The notes under the pieces were generated by a model that saw only the letters and a list, made by a program, of their open reading frames with translations, was not told where the DNA came from and searched no databases. DNA of 64,000 nt from an uncultured Myxococcales bacterium (GTDB lineage: Bacteria; Myxococcota_A; UBA9042; DTJE01). The stretch is from the NCBI GenBank assembly GCA_937975765.1, contig CALJUR010000048.1, positions 33,909 through 97,908 on the forward strand, given 5' to 3'. This document shows positions 16,677-24,922 of the stretch, piece by piece. How positions within the stretch are numbered: the stretch's first letter is position 1; the number at the start of each line of letters is the position of its first letter. Made by a program: the position numbers and the translations under genes.

Positions 16677-17801
16677 TCACGCCGCGCCGGGCAGCGTCAC
16701 GGTGAAGGTGGTGCCGACGTCGGGGGTGCTGGCGACGGTCGCCTCGCCGCCATAGAGGTGGGCCAGGCGCTGGACGATGGACAGGCCCAGGCCGCTGCCC
16801 TCGATCATGCGGGTCTTGTCGTTCTTGATGCGGACGAACTCGCCGAACAGGCGGCCGCACTCCTCGGCGGTCATGCCGATGCCCGTGTCGGCGATCGTCA
16901 GCACGACGGCGCCGTCCCGCCTGGCGACGCCCACGTCCACGCGGCCGTGATCGCGGTTGTACTTGACCGCGTTGGACAGCAGGTTGTTCAGGATCAGTTC
17001 GATCTCGCCGCGATCCGCCTGCATCGGGGCCGCCTCGCCGGGGGCCAGGTCGATGGTGATGCCGCGGTCCATCCCCAGTTCGCGGGCGTTCTCGACGCAG
17101 CCGGCCGCCACCTCGCGCACGTCCAGGCCCACGACCGTGCGCGTCTTGCGGCCCGACTCGATGCGGGTCAGGTCCAGCAGGTCGGACACCAACTTGCGCA
17201 TCCCCTCCAGCCGCACGATGGCACGCTGGATGGGGTGGTCGTAGGCCGAAAGTTCCTCGCCCAGCACGCGGTCCTGCATCATGCGCAGGTAGTTCTCGAT
17301 GGCCGCGGTCGGCGCCTTCATCTCGTGGGCGACCACGGACAGCAGTTCGAACCGGACGCGCTTGCGTTCCTCGGCCAGCCGCCGCGCCTCGCGCTGCACG
17401 ACCAGGTGCTTGGCGGCCTTGAACAGGACCGACTTCAATTCGTCCGGGGAGAACGGCTTGGCCAGGAAGTCGAAGCCGCCGCGCTTGGTCGCCGCAACCG
17501 CCGTCTCCAGCGACGCGTATGCCGTGATGACGATCGTCAGGATCTCGACGCCGTCGGCGTGCAACCGGTCCATCAGGTCCAGGCCCGAGATCCCGGGCAT
17601 CTTGTAGTCCAGCAGCAGGATGTCGGGCGCGGACGTGCGGATGGCCTCCAGGGCCTCCTCGCCGGAGGCGGCCTGCTCGAACGCCAGCCCGAACTCCCGA
17701 CCCACGTCGGGCAGCCGGACCGTGAACGTCCGCAGGGCGCGCTCGACGGCCATGCGGATCCCGGCCTCGTCGTCGACGACCAGCACGCGCAACGTGTCCA
17801 T
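16677..17801 (-). CDS. Hybrid protein: receiver domain followed by a histidine kinase
   Basis: The 374-residue soluble protein starts with a CheY-like receiver (LRVLVVDDEAGIR, phospho-acceptor in ILLLDYKMPG, TAYASLETA, FLAKPF). A HisKA dimerisation box follows (FELLSVVAHEMKAPTAAIENYL, His phosphorylation site), then an HATPase (ELILNNLLSNAVKYN, IADTGIGM, GSGLGLSIVQRL). The receiver-first order is typical of phosphorelay intermediates. No transmembrane or input domain is present, so its input is probably another kinase, the H-cluster kinase upstream being the nearest candidate. ATG 17801 follows GGGAGGCGCGGC. An inverted-repeat element separates it from the lone receiver gene. Confidence 0.88.
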   Translation of the reverse strand: MDTLRVLVVDDEAGIRMAVERALRTFTVRLPDVGREFGLAFEQAASGEEALEAIRTSAPDILLLDYKMPGISGLDLMDRLHADGVEILTIVITAYASLETAVAATKRGGFDFLAKPFSPDELKSVLFKAAKHLVVQREARRLAEERKRVRFELLSVVAHEMKAPTAAIENYLRMMQDRVLGEELSAYDHPIQRAIVRLEGMRKLVSDLLDLTRIESGRKTRTVVGLDVREVAAGCVENARELGMDRGITIDLAPGEAAPMQADRGEIELILNNLLSNAVKYNRDHGRVDVGVARRDGAVVLTIADTGIGMTAEECGRLFGEFVRIKNDKTRMIEGSGLGLSIVQRLAHLYGGEATVASTPDVGTTFTVTLPGAA

Positions 17802-17825
17802 GCCGCGCCTCCCGGAATGAGGGCC

Positions 17826-17922
17826 AGCCTCCAATTTCCGCCAGGGTGCTTCCAAGCATCCAAACGCCGATACATGGCGGTTATCGCAAGGTTTTCAAGC
17901 CTTGAAAATGGAGGCTGTCCCT
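17826..17922. repeat. Inverted-repeat element with AGCCTCCAATTTC-type arms
   Basis: The left arm at 17826-17839 (AGCCTCCAATTTCC) pairs with GAAAATGGAGGCT at 17904-17916. A hairpin TTTTCAA-GCC-TTGAAAA lies inside the right half, and the right end reads on into GTCCCTG. The same GGGACAGCCTCCATTTTC sequence recurs at 30292-30310. It fills the gap between the two response-regulator genes. Confidence 0.7.
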
Positions 17923-17928
17923 GTTTTT

Positions 17929-18321
17929 CTACCTCGCCAGCAGGCGATCCACCTCGGACTTCAACTGCTCGTACCGGACGGGCTTGGGCAGCACGGCGTC
18001 GGCCGGCACCCAGCGGCGCTCCTCGGTGGTGGCCGCGTCGAACTCCAGGCCGGTCTCGCCCGTCACGCCCGTCACCAGCAGCACCGGCGTCCCGGGCCGC
18101 GCCCGCCGCACGCGGTGCCCCAGCACGAAGCCCGAGTCGGGGTTCTCCATCATCAGGTCCAGGATCGCCAGGTCGAACGCCGTCCCGGCCGCCAGCAGCG
18201 CCTCGCCGCGGGCCTGGCCCTCGGCCGTGACCACCTCGAAACCGTCCGCCTTCAGCCGGATGGCGGTCTGCTCCAGGAAGTCGGGGTCGTCGTCCACCAG
18301 CAGGATCGTCTTCGCAGGCAT
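17929..18321 (-). CDS. Single-domain response regulator (receiver only)
   Basis: The 130-residue protein is one receiver domain: TILLVDDDPDF, phosphorylation Asp in LAILDLMMENPDSGF, VTGVTGE and LPKPVRYEQ. There is no output domain, so it relays phosphate or acts by protein contact. The segment MMENPDSGFVLGHRVR resembles MMDHDTEGFQLAYKLK in the receiver at 25699, indicating a related pair in the same cluster. The start at 18321 follows GGAGGCTCTGCG. It lies directly downstream of the H-cluster histidine kinase, separated by GC palindromes, and is its likely partner. Confidence 0.88.
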   Translation of the reverse strand: MPAKTILLVDDDPDFLEQTAIRLKADGFEVVTAEGQARGEALLAAGTAFDLAILDLMMENPDSGFVLGHRVRRARPGTPVLLVTGVTGETGLEFDAATTEERRWVPADAVLPKPVRYEQLKSEVDRLLAR

Positions 18322-18340
18322 CGCAGAGCCTCCGCATCCT

Positions 18341-18400
18341 GGCGGGGGACAGGGCCCCCGCCCTACACATCCTGGCGGGGGACGGGGCCCCCGCCCTACA
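18341..18400. repeat. Two tandem GC-rich palindromes
   Basis: Copies at 18341-18367 and 18374-18400 are both in reverse orientation (ending CCCTACA) and 6 bp apart. They lie in the leader of the lone receiver gene. Confidence 0.85.
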
Positions 18401-18481
18401 CACCGCCAGACCGACGCTTCGCGCGTCCTGGCGAGCCTCGCGTGCTGCCGACCCTGGCGGCAGACGCTCGCAATTGGCAAC

Positions 18482-18507
18482 GGCGGAGGACAGGGCCCCC
18501 GCCCCAC
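18482..18507. repeat. Degenerate GC-rich palindrome after the kinase gene
   Basis: GGCGGAGGACAGGGCCCCCG followed by CCCCAC is a diverged reverse copy ending 2 bp before the stop codon of the histidine kinase. Confidence 0.6.
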
Positions 18508-18509
18508 GG

Positions 18510-20510
18510 TCACTCGGCGCGTCCGCGCCTGGGCATCCGGATCGTGAACGTCGTCCCGGTCGGGCCCGCCGCCGGGTCCGCGTTCGACGTCGCCAGGATC
18601 TCGCCGCGGTGCATCTTCACGATGCCGTAGGACACCGCCAGGCCCAGGCCCGTCCCGCGCCCCATCGGCTTGGTCGTGAAGAACGGCGTGAAGATCTTCC
18701 CCATGTGCTCGGGACGGATGCCCGTGCCCGTGTCCGCCACCTCGAACACCACGTGGTCGTCGTCGCCGCCCGTCCGCGCCGTCAGGGTGCCGCCGTTCGG
18801 CATCGCCTCGATGGCGTTCACCATCACGTTCGTCAGCACCTGCAGCATCTGGTCGCGGTCCAGTTCCGCCACCGGCTCGACCGACGCGTGCTCGACCCGC
18901 ACCTTCACGCCGTCGGTCCGCCGGATGCCCCGCAGCGCCGCGTCCACCAGGTCCCGCACGTTCACCGGCTGCAGGTTCACCTGGTTCTGCCGCGCGAAGT
19001 TCAACAGGCCCGACACGATCCGCTTGCACCGCTCGGCCTGCTCGGCGATCAGCTTCAGGTCCGCCTGCAACTGCGAGTCCTTGGCCGCCTCGTCCGCCAG
19101 CAGGTGCGCGTACATCAGCACCACGCCCAGCGGGTTGTTCACCTCGTGCGCGATGCCCGCCGCCAACTGCCCCATGCTGGCCAGTTTCTCGGCGTGCACC
19201 AGCGCGTCCTGCGTGCTGGCCAGCTGCCGGTGCGACTCGTGCAGTTCGCCCACCGTGGTCCGCAGCCGGTCGATCGTCCAGGGCAGGCACATCTCGCTCT
19301 CGGCCAGCCCCTGGTGGATCGCGATCGCGTGCTCGATGCAGGTCGCGTAGCCGCAGGCCCCGCAGTTCAGTTCATCCTCGGGCCGGTCCTTGCCCATCCG
19401 CGCCAGGATGGCCTGGATCTCCTCGCGCGTCGGCCCGGGCAGCCGCCGGTCGTCCGGCGCGAACCCGCGCGACAGGTCCAGTTCGTCGAACCGGCGCATC
19501 GCGGCGCGCCACGCCTTGTCGTCCAGCAGTTCCGCGCGGTCCCGCACGTACCGCGCCACCATCGCCTGCCGCGTGAACCGGGGCGCCCTCGTCATCATGC
19601 CGGGCCCCATCACGCATCCCTGGCAGGCCAGCACCTCCAGCAGCGCCGACGGGATCGCCCCCGCCTCGAACTCCTTCACCGCCTCAACGAACCGCTGGTG
19701 CCCGTCCGCCGTCACGCCCTCGGCGTCCATCAGGTCGCTGTCCACCTCGGCCGCCTTCAGCAGCCCGCCGCTGATCGAGAACAGCCCGCCGACCCCGCCG
19801 TGCGGCGGGTCGAAGTCCGAATCCGCCACGTCCTCCGGCCGCACGCCGCGCCGCCGGAACAGGTCGCGAAGTTCCGCGAAGGTCAGCGCCGCGGCGACCT
19901 CGCGGGGGAACTTCTCGGTCTCGGCCTTCTTCGCGATGCACGGTCCCGCGAACACGGACGGCACGCTCTCCCCGTGCAGCCGCCTCGCCACCCGCGCGAT
20001 CGCGACCATCGGCGACACGATCGGCGCCAGCGACCCGACCAGGTGCGGGTGGTAGCGCTCGACGTACTCGACCAGGGCCGGGCACGTCGTCGCCACGTAC
20101 TTGCGCCCCGCGGCCCCGTCCAGCAGCCGCCGGTAGCGGTCCGACACCAGGTCCGCGCCGAACGCCACCTCGTGCACGTAGGTGAAGCCGACCGCCCGCA
20201 GCATCCCCGCCAGCCGCCGCCACGGGATGTCGCCGAATTCCGCCGGGAAGGAGGGGGCCACCAGGATCGAGACCGGGCCGCCGCCGTCCAGCAACGCCTC
20301 GACCTCGGGCAGGCTGTCGCGGACCTGCTTGGCCTTCTGGCTGCATACCTGCACGCAGTTCCCGCAGCCGATGCAGCGCTCGGGCATGACCTCGGCCTGG
20401 CCGCCGGTGATCCGGATCGCCTTCGCCGGGCACTCGCGGACGCACCCGTAACAGACCCGGCACTTCTCCCGGATCGTCGTGACCAGCGGTTTCGACAGCG
20501 AGCCCGTCAC
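18510..20510 (-). CDS. [FeFe]-hydrogenase-like sensor histidine kinase
   Basis: The 666-residue soluble protein starts with two 4Fe-4S motifs (CRVCYGCVRECP, CIGCGNCVQVC). An [FeFe]-hydrogenase large-subunit-like domain follows at about residues 75-365, then a Cys cluster (NCGACGYATC..MC) of the Fe-S type. It ends with HisKA (MGQLAAGIAHEVNNPLG, His near 454) and HATPase (NVMVNAIEAMPNGG, GTGLGLAVSYGIV). The H-cluster loops are altered: TTCPAL for TSCCPxW, GPCIAKK for MPCxAKK, LACQGC for the usual CPGGC. It is therefore probably a redox or H2/CO sensor rather than an efficient hydrogenase. The GTG start follows GGGAGGGGCGAC. It lies 55 bp downstream of hydA and before a receiver gene. Confidence 0.9.
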   Translation of the reverse strand: MTGSLSKPLVTTIREKCRVCYGCVRECPAKAIRITGGQAEVMPERCIGCGNCVQVCSQKAKQVRDSLPEVEALLDGGGPVSILVAPSFPAEFGDIPWRRLAGMLRAVGFTYVHEVAFGADLVSDRYRRLLDGAAGRKYVATTCPALVEYVERYHPHLVGSLAPIVSPMVAIARVARRLHGESVPSVFAGPCIAKKAETEKFPREVAAALTFAELRDLFRRRGVRPEDVADSDFDPPHGGVGGLFSISGGLLKAAEVDSDLMDAEGVTADGHQRFVEAVKEFEAGAIPSALLEVLACQGCVMGPGMMTRAPRFTRQAMVARYVRDRAELLDDKAWRAAMRRFDELDLSRGFAPDDRRLPGPTREEIQAILARMGKDRPEDELNCGACGYATCIEHAIAIHQGLAESEMCLPWTIDRLRTTVGELHESHRQLASTQDALVHAEKLASMGQLAAGIAHEVNNPLGVVLMYAHLLADEAAKDSQLQADLKLIAEQAERCKRIVSGLLNFARQNQVNLQPVNVRDLVDAALRGIRRTDGVKVRVEHASVEPVAELDRDQMLQVLTNVMVNAIEAMPNGGTLTARTGGDDDHVVFEVADTGTGIRPEHMGKIFTPFFTTKPMGRGTGLGLAVSYGIVKMHRGEILATSNADPAAGPTGTTFTIRMPRRGRAE

Positions 20511-20565
20511 GTCGCCCCTCCCGGCCGGATGCCGGACCCAGTATCGATGACCGGGCCGATCCGGG

Positions 20566-22284
20566 TCAAACCTCCGCCTGCCGCGGCGCGTACGCGGTGT
20601 GCAGCAGGTGGTGCGCCTTCTCGCTGCCCGGCGCGCCCAGGTTCTCGTCGTACAGCCTCTTCACCAGTTCGTTCGCGTGCGACGTCCGCAGGTCCGAGTC
20701 CCGGTCGATGTCGTACAGCGCCTTCATGCGCGCCCGCACCGCGTCCAGGTCCGCGCCGATCGGCTGGCCGCCGCCGTTCACGCAGCCGCCCGGGCACGCC
20801 ATCACCTCGATGACCGCCAGGTCGCGCCGGCCGGCCCGCACCTCCTGCATCAGCCGCCGCGCGTTCGCCAGTCCCGACACGGCCGCCACGCCCAGTTCGG
20901 CGCCGCCGATCTTCACCCTCGCCTCCTTGACGCCCTGCAGACCGCGGATCTCCTTCACCTTGGCCGCGTCCAGTTCCTTCCCCGTCAGCATGTGGTGCGC
21001 GGTCCGCAGCGCCGCCTCCAGCACGCCGCCCGACGCGCCGAACAGCTTGCCGGCCGACGACCTTTCCCCGAACGGGGTGTCCGGCAGCTCGGCGACCATG
21101 TCCCGCAGGTCCAGGCCCCGCATCCGGATGATGCGCGCCAGTTCGCGGGTGGTCAGGACCGCGTCCACGTCCGGCTGGCCCTCGTTCCGCCGCTCGGGCG
21201 AGGACGCCTCGAACTTCTTCGCGGTGCACGGCATCACCGACACCACGAACACGTCCCCGGGCGCCACGCCCAGCCGGTTCGCGAAGTGCGACTTCAGCAC
21301 CGCGCCCAGCATCTGCTGGGGGCTCTTGCACGAGGACAGGTGCGGCAGCAGGTCCGGGAACTCCTGCTCGGCGAAGTCCACCCACGCCGGGCAGCACGAG
21401 GTCATCAGCGGCAGCACGCCGCCGTTCTTCACGCGATCGACCAGTTCGTTCGCCTCCTCCATGATGGTCAGGTCGGCCGCGAACGAGGTGTCGAACACGT
21501 AGTCGAAGCCCAGCCGCCGCAGCGCCGCGTTCAGCACGCCCGCGACGTCCACGCCGGGCCGCGCCCCGAACATCTCGCCGATGGTCACGGACACGGCCGG
21601 CGCGTGCTGCACCACCACGACCTTCTTCGGGTTCCGGATGGCGTCGAACACGTCCTTGAAGTGGCTGCGTTCCGTCAGCGCGCCGGTCGGGCACGCCAGG
21701 ATGCACTGGCCGCAGTCCACGCACGACGACACGTTCAGGCCGGCGTTGAAGGCCGGCGCCACCCGCGTCTTCGAGCCTCGCCCGACGAAGTCGATCGCCG
21801 CGACGGACTGCACCTCCTCGCACACGCGCACGCACTTGCCGCACAGGATGCACTTCTCGGGGTCGCGCACGATGGACGGCGAGGACATGTCCAGCCGCAT
21901 CGGGTTGCGCGCGCCCTGGTAACGGCGCTGGCGCACCCCCAGTTCGGCGGCCAGTTCCTGCAACTGGCAGTTCCCGTTGCGGCTGCAGTACAGGCAGTCG
22001 TCGGGGTGGTTCGCCAGCAGCAGTTCGACGATGGTCTTGCGAGCCCGGACCGCCCGCTGGGAGTGGGTCTGGACCTTCATGCCCTCGCGCACCGGGAAGG
22101 CGCACGACGGCACCAGGCCGCGCATCCCCTCGACCTCGACCACGCACATCCGGCATGCGCCGGTGGGCAGCAGGCCCTCCATCGCGCACAGGGTGGGGAC
22201 CCGGATGCCGGCGCGCCGCAGCGCGGTCAGCAGCATCTCGCCGGGCTTCGCCTCGATCGCCTTGTCGTTGACGGTGATGGTCAT
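20566..22284 (-). CDS. hydA: [FeFe]-hydrogenase catalytic subunit HydA
   Basis: The 572-residue subunit has an N-terminal 2Fe-2S domain (LCAMEG..TGACRMC), a His-Cys 4Fe-4S site (HPDDCLYCSRNGNC) and two 4Fe-4S motifs (CILCGKCVRVC, CVDCGQCILACPTG). The catalytic domain carries all three canonical H-cluster loops: TSCCPAW (about 294), MPCTAKK (about 349) and EVMACPGGCVNGGG (about 491). It reduces protons or oxidises H2. With HydB and HydC it forms a cytoplasmic NAD(H)-linked, probably electron-bifurcating enzyme. I chose the ATG at 22284 because GGAGGAGAAATCG precedes it; an ATG at 22299 overlapping the hydB stop is possible. Maturation genes hydEFG are not in the window. Confidence 0.95.
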   Translation of the reverse strand: MTITVNDKAIEAKPGEMLLTALRRAGIRVPTLCAMEGLLPTGACRMCVVEVEGMRGLVPSCAFPVREGMKVQTHSQRAVRARKTIVELLLANHPDDCLYCSRNGNCQLQELAAELGVRQRRYQGARNPMRLDMSSPSIVRDPEKCILCGKCVRVCEEVQSVAAIDFVGRGSKTRVAPAFNAGLNVSSCVDCGQCILACPTGALTERSHFKDVFDAIRNPKKVVVVQHAPAVSVTIGEMFGARPGVDVAGVLNAALRRLGFDYVFDTSFAADLTIMEEANELVDRVKNGGVLPLMTSCCPAWVDFAEQEFPDLLPHLSSCKSPQQMLGAVLKSHFANRLGVAPGDVFVVSVMPCTAKKFEASSPERRNEGQPDVDAVLTTRELARIIRMRGLDLRDMVAELPDTPFGERSSAGKLFGASGGVLEAALRTAHHMLTGKELDAAKVKEIRGLQGVKEARVKIGGAELGVAAVSGLANARRLMQEVRAGRRDLAVIEVMACPGGCVNGGGQPIGADLDAVRARMKALYDIDRDSDLRTSHANELVKRLYDENLGAPGSEKAHHLLHTAYAPRQAEV

Positions 22285-22298
22285 CGATTTCTCCTCCA

Positions 22299-24272
22299 TC
22301 AGGCCACCTTCACCGCGTGGTGCCGGCACTCGACCCGGCACTGCCCGCAGGCGATGCACTTGTCCGGCACGATGTAGTGCGGCGACCGCGGGGCGCCCAG
22401 GATCGCCCCCGACGGGCAGGACCGCGCGCACAGGCCGCAGCCGTTGCACATCTCGGGGTCGATCGAGAAGGTCAGCAGTTCGGTGCACGCCCCGGCGCGG
22501 CACTTCCGCTCGAAGACGTGCTCCTCGTACTCCTCGCGGAACCACCGCAGCGTGGACAGCACCGGGTTCGGCGCCGACTGGCCCAGCCCGCACAGCGACG
22601 TGTCCTGGATGACGCCCGCCAGCCGCTCCAGGTACATCACGCCCTGGAAGCGGGCCAGCGCGTCGTTCTCCTTCTCGTTGCGCCGGCTGCGCGTGATCCG
22701 CTGCAGGATTTCCAGCATGCGCCGCGTGCCCTCGCGGCACGGGATGCACTTGCCGCACGACTCGCGCTGGATGAAGTCCATGAAGAACTTGGCCAGGTCC
22801 ACCATGCAGGTGGTCTCGTCCATGACGACCAGGCCGCCGGACCCCATCATCGCGCCGACCTTCTTCAGCGACTCGTAGTCGACCAGTGTGTCCATCTGCG
22901 AGTCGGGGATGCACCCGCCGGACGGCCCGCCGATCTGCACCGCCTTGAACGCCTTCCCGTCCGGGATGCCGCCGCCCACGTCGAACACGATCTGCCGCAG
23001 CGTCGTGCCCATCGGGACCTCGACCAGGCCGGTGCGGACGACCTTGCCGGACAGAGCGAACACCTTGGTGCCCTTGCTGCCCTCGGTGCCGATCGCCGCG
23101 AACCCTTCCGCCCCCAGGTCCAGCAGGCCGGGCAGGTTCGCCAGCGTCTCGACGTTGTTGATGACGGTCGGCTTGCCCCACAGGCCCGACACGGCCGGGT
23201 AAGGAGGCCTTGGCCGGGGCATGCCGCGCCGGCCCTCGATGCTGTTCAGCAGCGCGGTCTCCTCGCCGCAGACGAACGCGCCGGCGCCCTGCTTGACGGC
23301 AATCTCCAGGTCCACGCCGCTGCCCAGGATGTCCTTCCCCAGGAAGCCCCAGGACTTCGCCTGCTCGATCGCCTCGTGCAGCCGCGCCACGGCCAGCGGG
23401 TACTCGGCCCGGATGTAGACGTACGCCTTGGACGCGCCGATGGCATAGGCCGCGATCGCCATGCCTTCCAGCAGCCGGTGCGGGTCGCCTTCCACCACGG
23501 CGCGGTCCATGAACGCGCCCGGGTCGCCCTCGTCGGCGTTGCACACCAGGTACTTCCGGTCGCCGGGGGCCTGCAGCGCCGCCTTCCACTTGGTGCCGGT
23601 GGGGAAGCCGCCGCCGCCGCGGCCACGCAGGCCGGACTTCTCGACCAGGTCGCAGACCTCGGGAGGGGTCAGGCTGCGGACCGTGCGCGCGTACGCCTCG
23701 TAGCCGCCGCGCGCCAGGTACTCGTCGATGCGGGACGGGTCGATGACGCCGCAGTTCTTCAGGACCCACCGCTTCTGCGGGGCGAAGAACGGATGCTGTT
23801 CCTGGTACTGGATGCCGTCCCAGGGGGTCCGGCCCTCGCCGTGGAACTGGTACAGCACGTGGTCCGCAGCGACCTTCCCGTCCAGCGTGCCACCGACCAC
23901 CACCTCGACGTCCTTCGCGGCGACCTTGCCGAACGACAGCCGCGTCCGGCCCGGCAGCTGGACGTCCACCATCGGCTCGAAGGCGCACAGGCCGATGCAG
24001 CCGACCTCCACCACGTCGCCTTCCACGCCGCGGGCGGCCAGCAGTTCCCGGATCGAGGCCAGCGTCTTGCCCGCCCCCGCGCCCAGCCCGCAGGTGCCGG
24101 TCCCCACGAAGATCGTCGGCCGATCCACGTCCTCGCGGCGCAGCCGGCGCATCGCCTCCTCCAGTTTCCGCAGCCGGGCTTCCTCGGTCCTGCGGCCGCT
24201 GCCCGTCAGCCGGGCCTGCAGTTCGGCCCGCGGCAGTTCGGCATCCCGGTACGAATCTCGCTTGGCGTTCAT
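22299..24272 (-). CDS. hydB: [FeFe]-hydrogenase NADH/FMN subunit HydB (NuoF-like)
   Basis: The 657-residue subunit has an N-terminal thioredoxin-like 2Fe-2S region (GTGTCGLGAGAGK, VGCIGLCAFEP). The NuoF-type FMN/NADH core follows (GRGGGGFPTGTKW, NADEGDPGAFMDR, EYPLAVARL, CGEETALLNSIEG). A 4Fe-4S site (SCGKCIPCREGTRR) precedes two C-terminal ferredoxin motifs (CNGCGLCARSCP, CIACGQCRVEC). It passes electrons between NAD(H), ferredoxin and HydA. The start overlaps the hydC stop as ATGA, showing a tight operon hydC-hydB-hydA. Length and domain order match HydB of trimeric bifurcating hydrogenases; bifurcation itself is inferred. Confidence 0.94.
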   Translation of the reverse strand: MNAKRDSYRDAELPRAELQARLTGSGRRTEEARLRKLEEAMRRLRREDVDRPTIFVGTGTCGLGAGAGKTLASIRELLAARGVEGDVVEVGCIGLCAFEPMVDVQLPGRTRLSFGKVAAKDVEVVVGGTLDGKVAADHVLYQFHGEGRTPWDGIQYQEQHPFFAPQKRWVLKNCGVIDPSRIDEYLARGGYEAYARTVRSLTPPEVCDLVEKSGLRGRGGGGFPTGTKWKAALQAPGDRKYLVCNADEGDPGAFMDRAVVEGDPHRLLEGMAIAAYAIGASKAYVYIRAEYPLAVARLHEAIEQAKSWGFLGKDILGSGVDLEIAVKQGAGAFVCGEETALLNSIEGRRGMPRPRPPYPAVSGLWGKPTVINNVETLANLPGLLDLGAEGFAAIGTEGSKGTKVFALSGKVVRTGLVEVPMGTTLRQIVFDVGGGIPDGKAFKAVQIGGPSGGCIPDSQMDTLVDYESLKKVGAMMGSGGLVVMDETTCMVDLAKFFMDFIQRESCGKCIPCREGTRRMLEILQRITRSRRNEKENDALARFQGVMYLERLAGVIQDTSLCGLGQSAPNPVLSTLRWFREEYEEHVFERKCRAGACTELLTFSIDPEMCNGCGLCARSCPSGAILGAPRSPHYIVPDKCIACGQCRVECRHHAVKVA

Positions 24273-24739
24273 GCGGCGGACCTCCGCTTGCAGGAATTCA
24301 GGATGGCGTTGACCTTGTCCGGGGTGACGCCGGCGTGGAACTCGCCGTTGATCGCGATGACGGGGGCCAGCCCGCAGGCGCCGATGCAGGCGACGACCTC
24401 CAGGCTGAACATCCCGTCCCGGGTCGTCTCGCCGGGTTCGATCTTCAGCGCGCGGCGGATCGAGTCCAGCACGGCGGCCGACCCGCGCACGTGGCAGGCG
24501 GTCCCGCGGCACACCTGGACGTGGTAGGTGCCGCGCCCCTGGAACCGGAACTGGTTGTAGAACGTCGCCACCCCGAACACCTTGCTGGGCGGCAGCGACA
24601 GGTGGTCGGCAACCCGCACGATGGCCTCGCGCGACAGGTAGCCTTCCGCCTCCTGGACCTCCTGCAGGATCGGGATCAGCGCGTCCCGTCCGGCACCCGG
24701 GTGACGCTCCAGGACCTCGTCGATTCGGCTTTCCACCAT
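24269..24739 (-). CDS. hydC: [FeFe]-hydrogenase 2Fe-2S subunit HydC (NuoE-like)
   Basis: The 156-residue thioredoxin-fold ferredoxin has a helical N-terminus (ALIPILQEVQEAEGYLSREAI) and the four cysteines of NuoE proteins (VCRGTACHVRGS and CIGACGLAPV). It carries electrons to or from HydB. The ATG at 24739 is preferred; an in-frame ATG at 24778 would begin inside the Rex operator and lies outside the conserved domain. As first gene of the operon it is probably repressed by Rex through the operator at 24763-24780. Confidence 0.93.
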   Translation of the reverse strand: MVESRIDEVLERHPGAGRDALIPILQEVQEAEGYLSREAIVRVADHLSLPPSKVFGVATFYNQFRFQGRGTYHVQVCRGTACHVRGSAAVLDSIRRALKIEPGETTRDGMFSLEVVACIGACGLAPVIAINGEFHAGVTPDKVNAILNSCKRRSAA

Positions 24740-24762
24740 GGCCCCCTTCGCTTCACTTCCGT

Positions 24763-24780
24763 CTGTGAATTTCTTCACAG
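24763..24780. promoter_or_regulatory. Rex operator in front of hydC
   Basis: CTGTGAATTTCTTCACAG is a perfect 7-bp inverted repeat with a 4-bp spacer. It matches the general Rex consensus (TGTGA-N6-TCACA core) and lies just downstream of the likely start of transcription of hydCBA. Confidence 0.85.
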
Positions 24781-24789
24781 GCCATGCGG

Positions 24790-24818
24790 AGTGTGCATGC
24801 GCAGCCGTCTTCTGTCAA
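24790..24818 (-). promoter_or_regulatory. Putative promoter of hydCBA
   Basis: On the minus strand a perfect TTGACA (24818-24813) is followed after 17 bp by CACACT (24795-24790), a weak -10 box. Transcription would start at about 24783, so the Rex operator would block early elongation or RNA polymerase entry. Confidence 0.45.
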
Positions 24819-24850
24819 GCAGGAAGTTTTTCCATGACGAATTTTCCGAC

Positions 24851-24880
24851 TTGACACCTCGCCATCTGTGAATGTATTTA
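24851..24880 (+). promoter_or_regulatory. rex: Promoter of rex
   Basis: TTGACA (24851-24856) and TATTTA (24875-24880) are 18 bp apart, upstream of the ATG at 24923. The second Rex operator covers the -10 box, indicating self-repression. Confidence 0.6.
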
Positions 24881-24883
24881 CAG
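24866..24883. promoter_or_regulatory. Rex operator in front of rex
   Basis: CTGTGAATGTATTTACAG is an inverted repeat with one mismatch in seven (TTCACAG becomes TTTACAG). It overlaps the -10 region of the rex promoter. Confidence 0.8.
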
Positions 24884-24922
24884 CATGGTTGGACCCGGGG
24901 AATCCCGGGACCGGAGGACAGG

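Noticed and set aside
18510..20510. The kinase as a working catalytic hydrogenase
   Set aside because: All three H-cluster loops are altered and the proton-relay Cys is missing, whereas HydA next to it is canonical.
24739..24778. Longer HydC starting at ATG 24778
   Set aside because: That start lies inside the Rex operator and the additional 13 residues are not part of the family domain.
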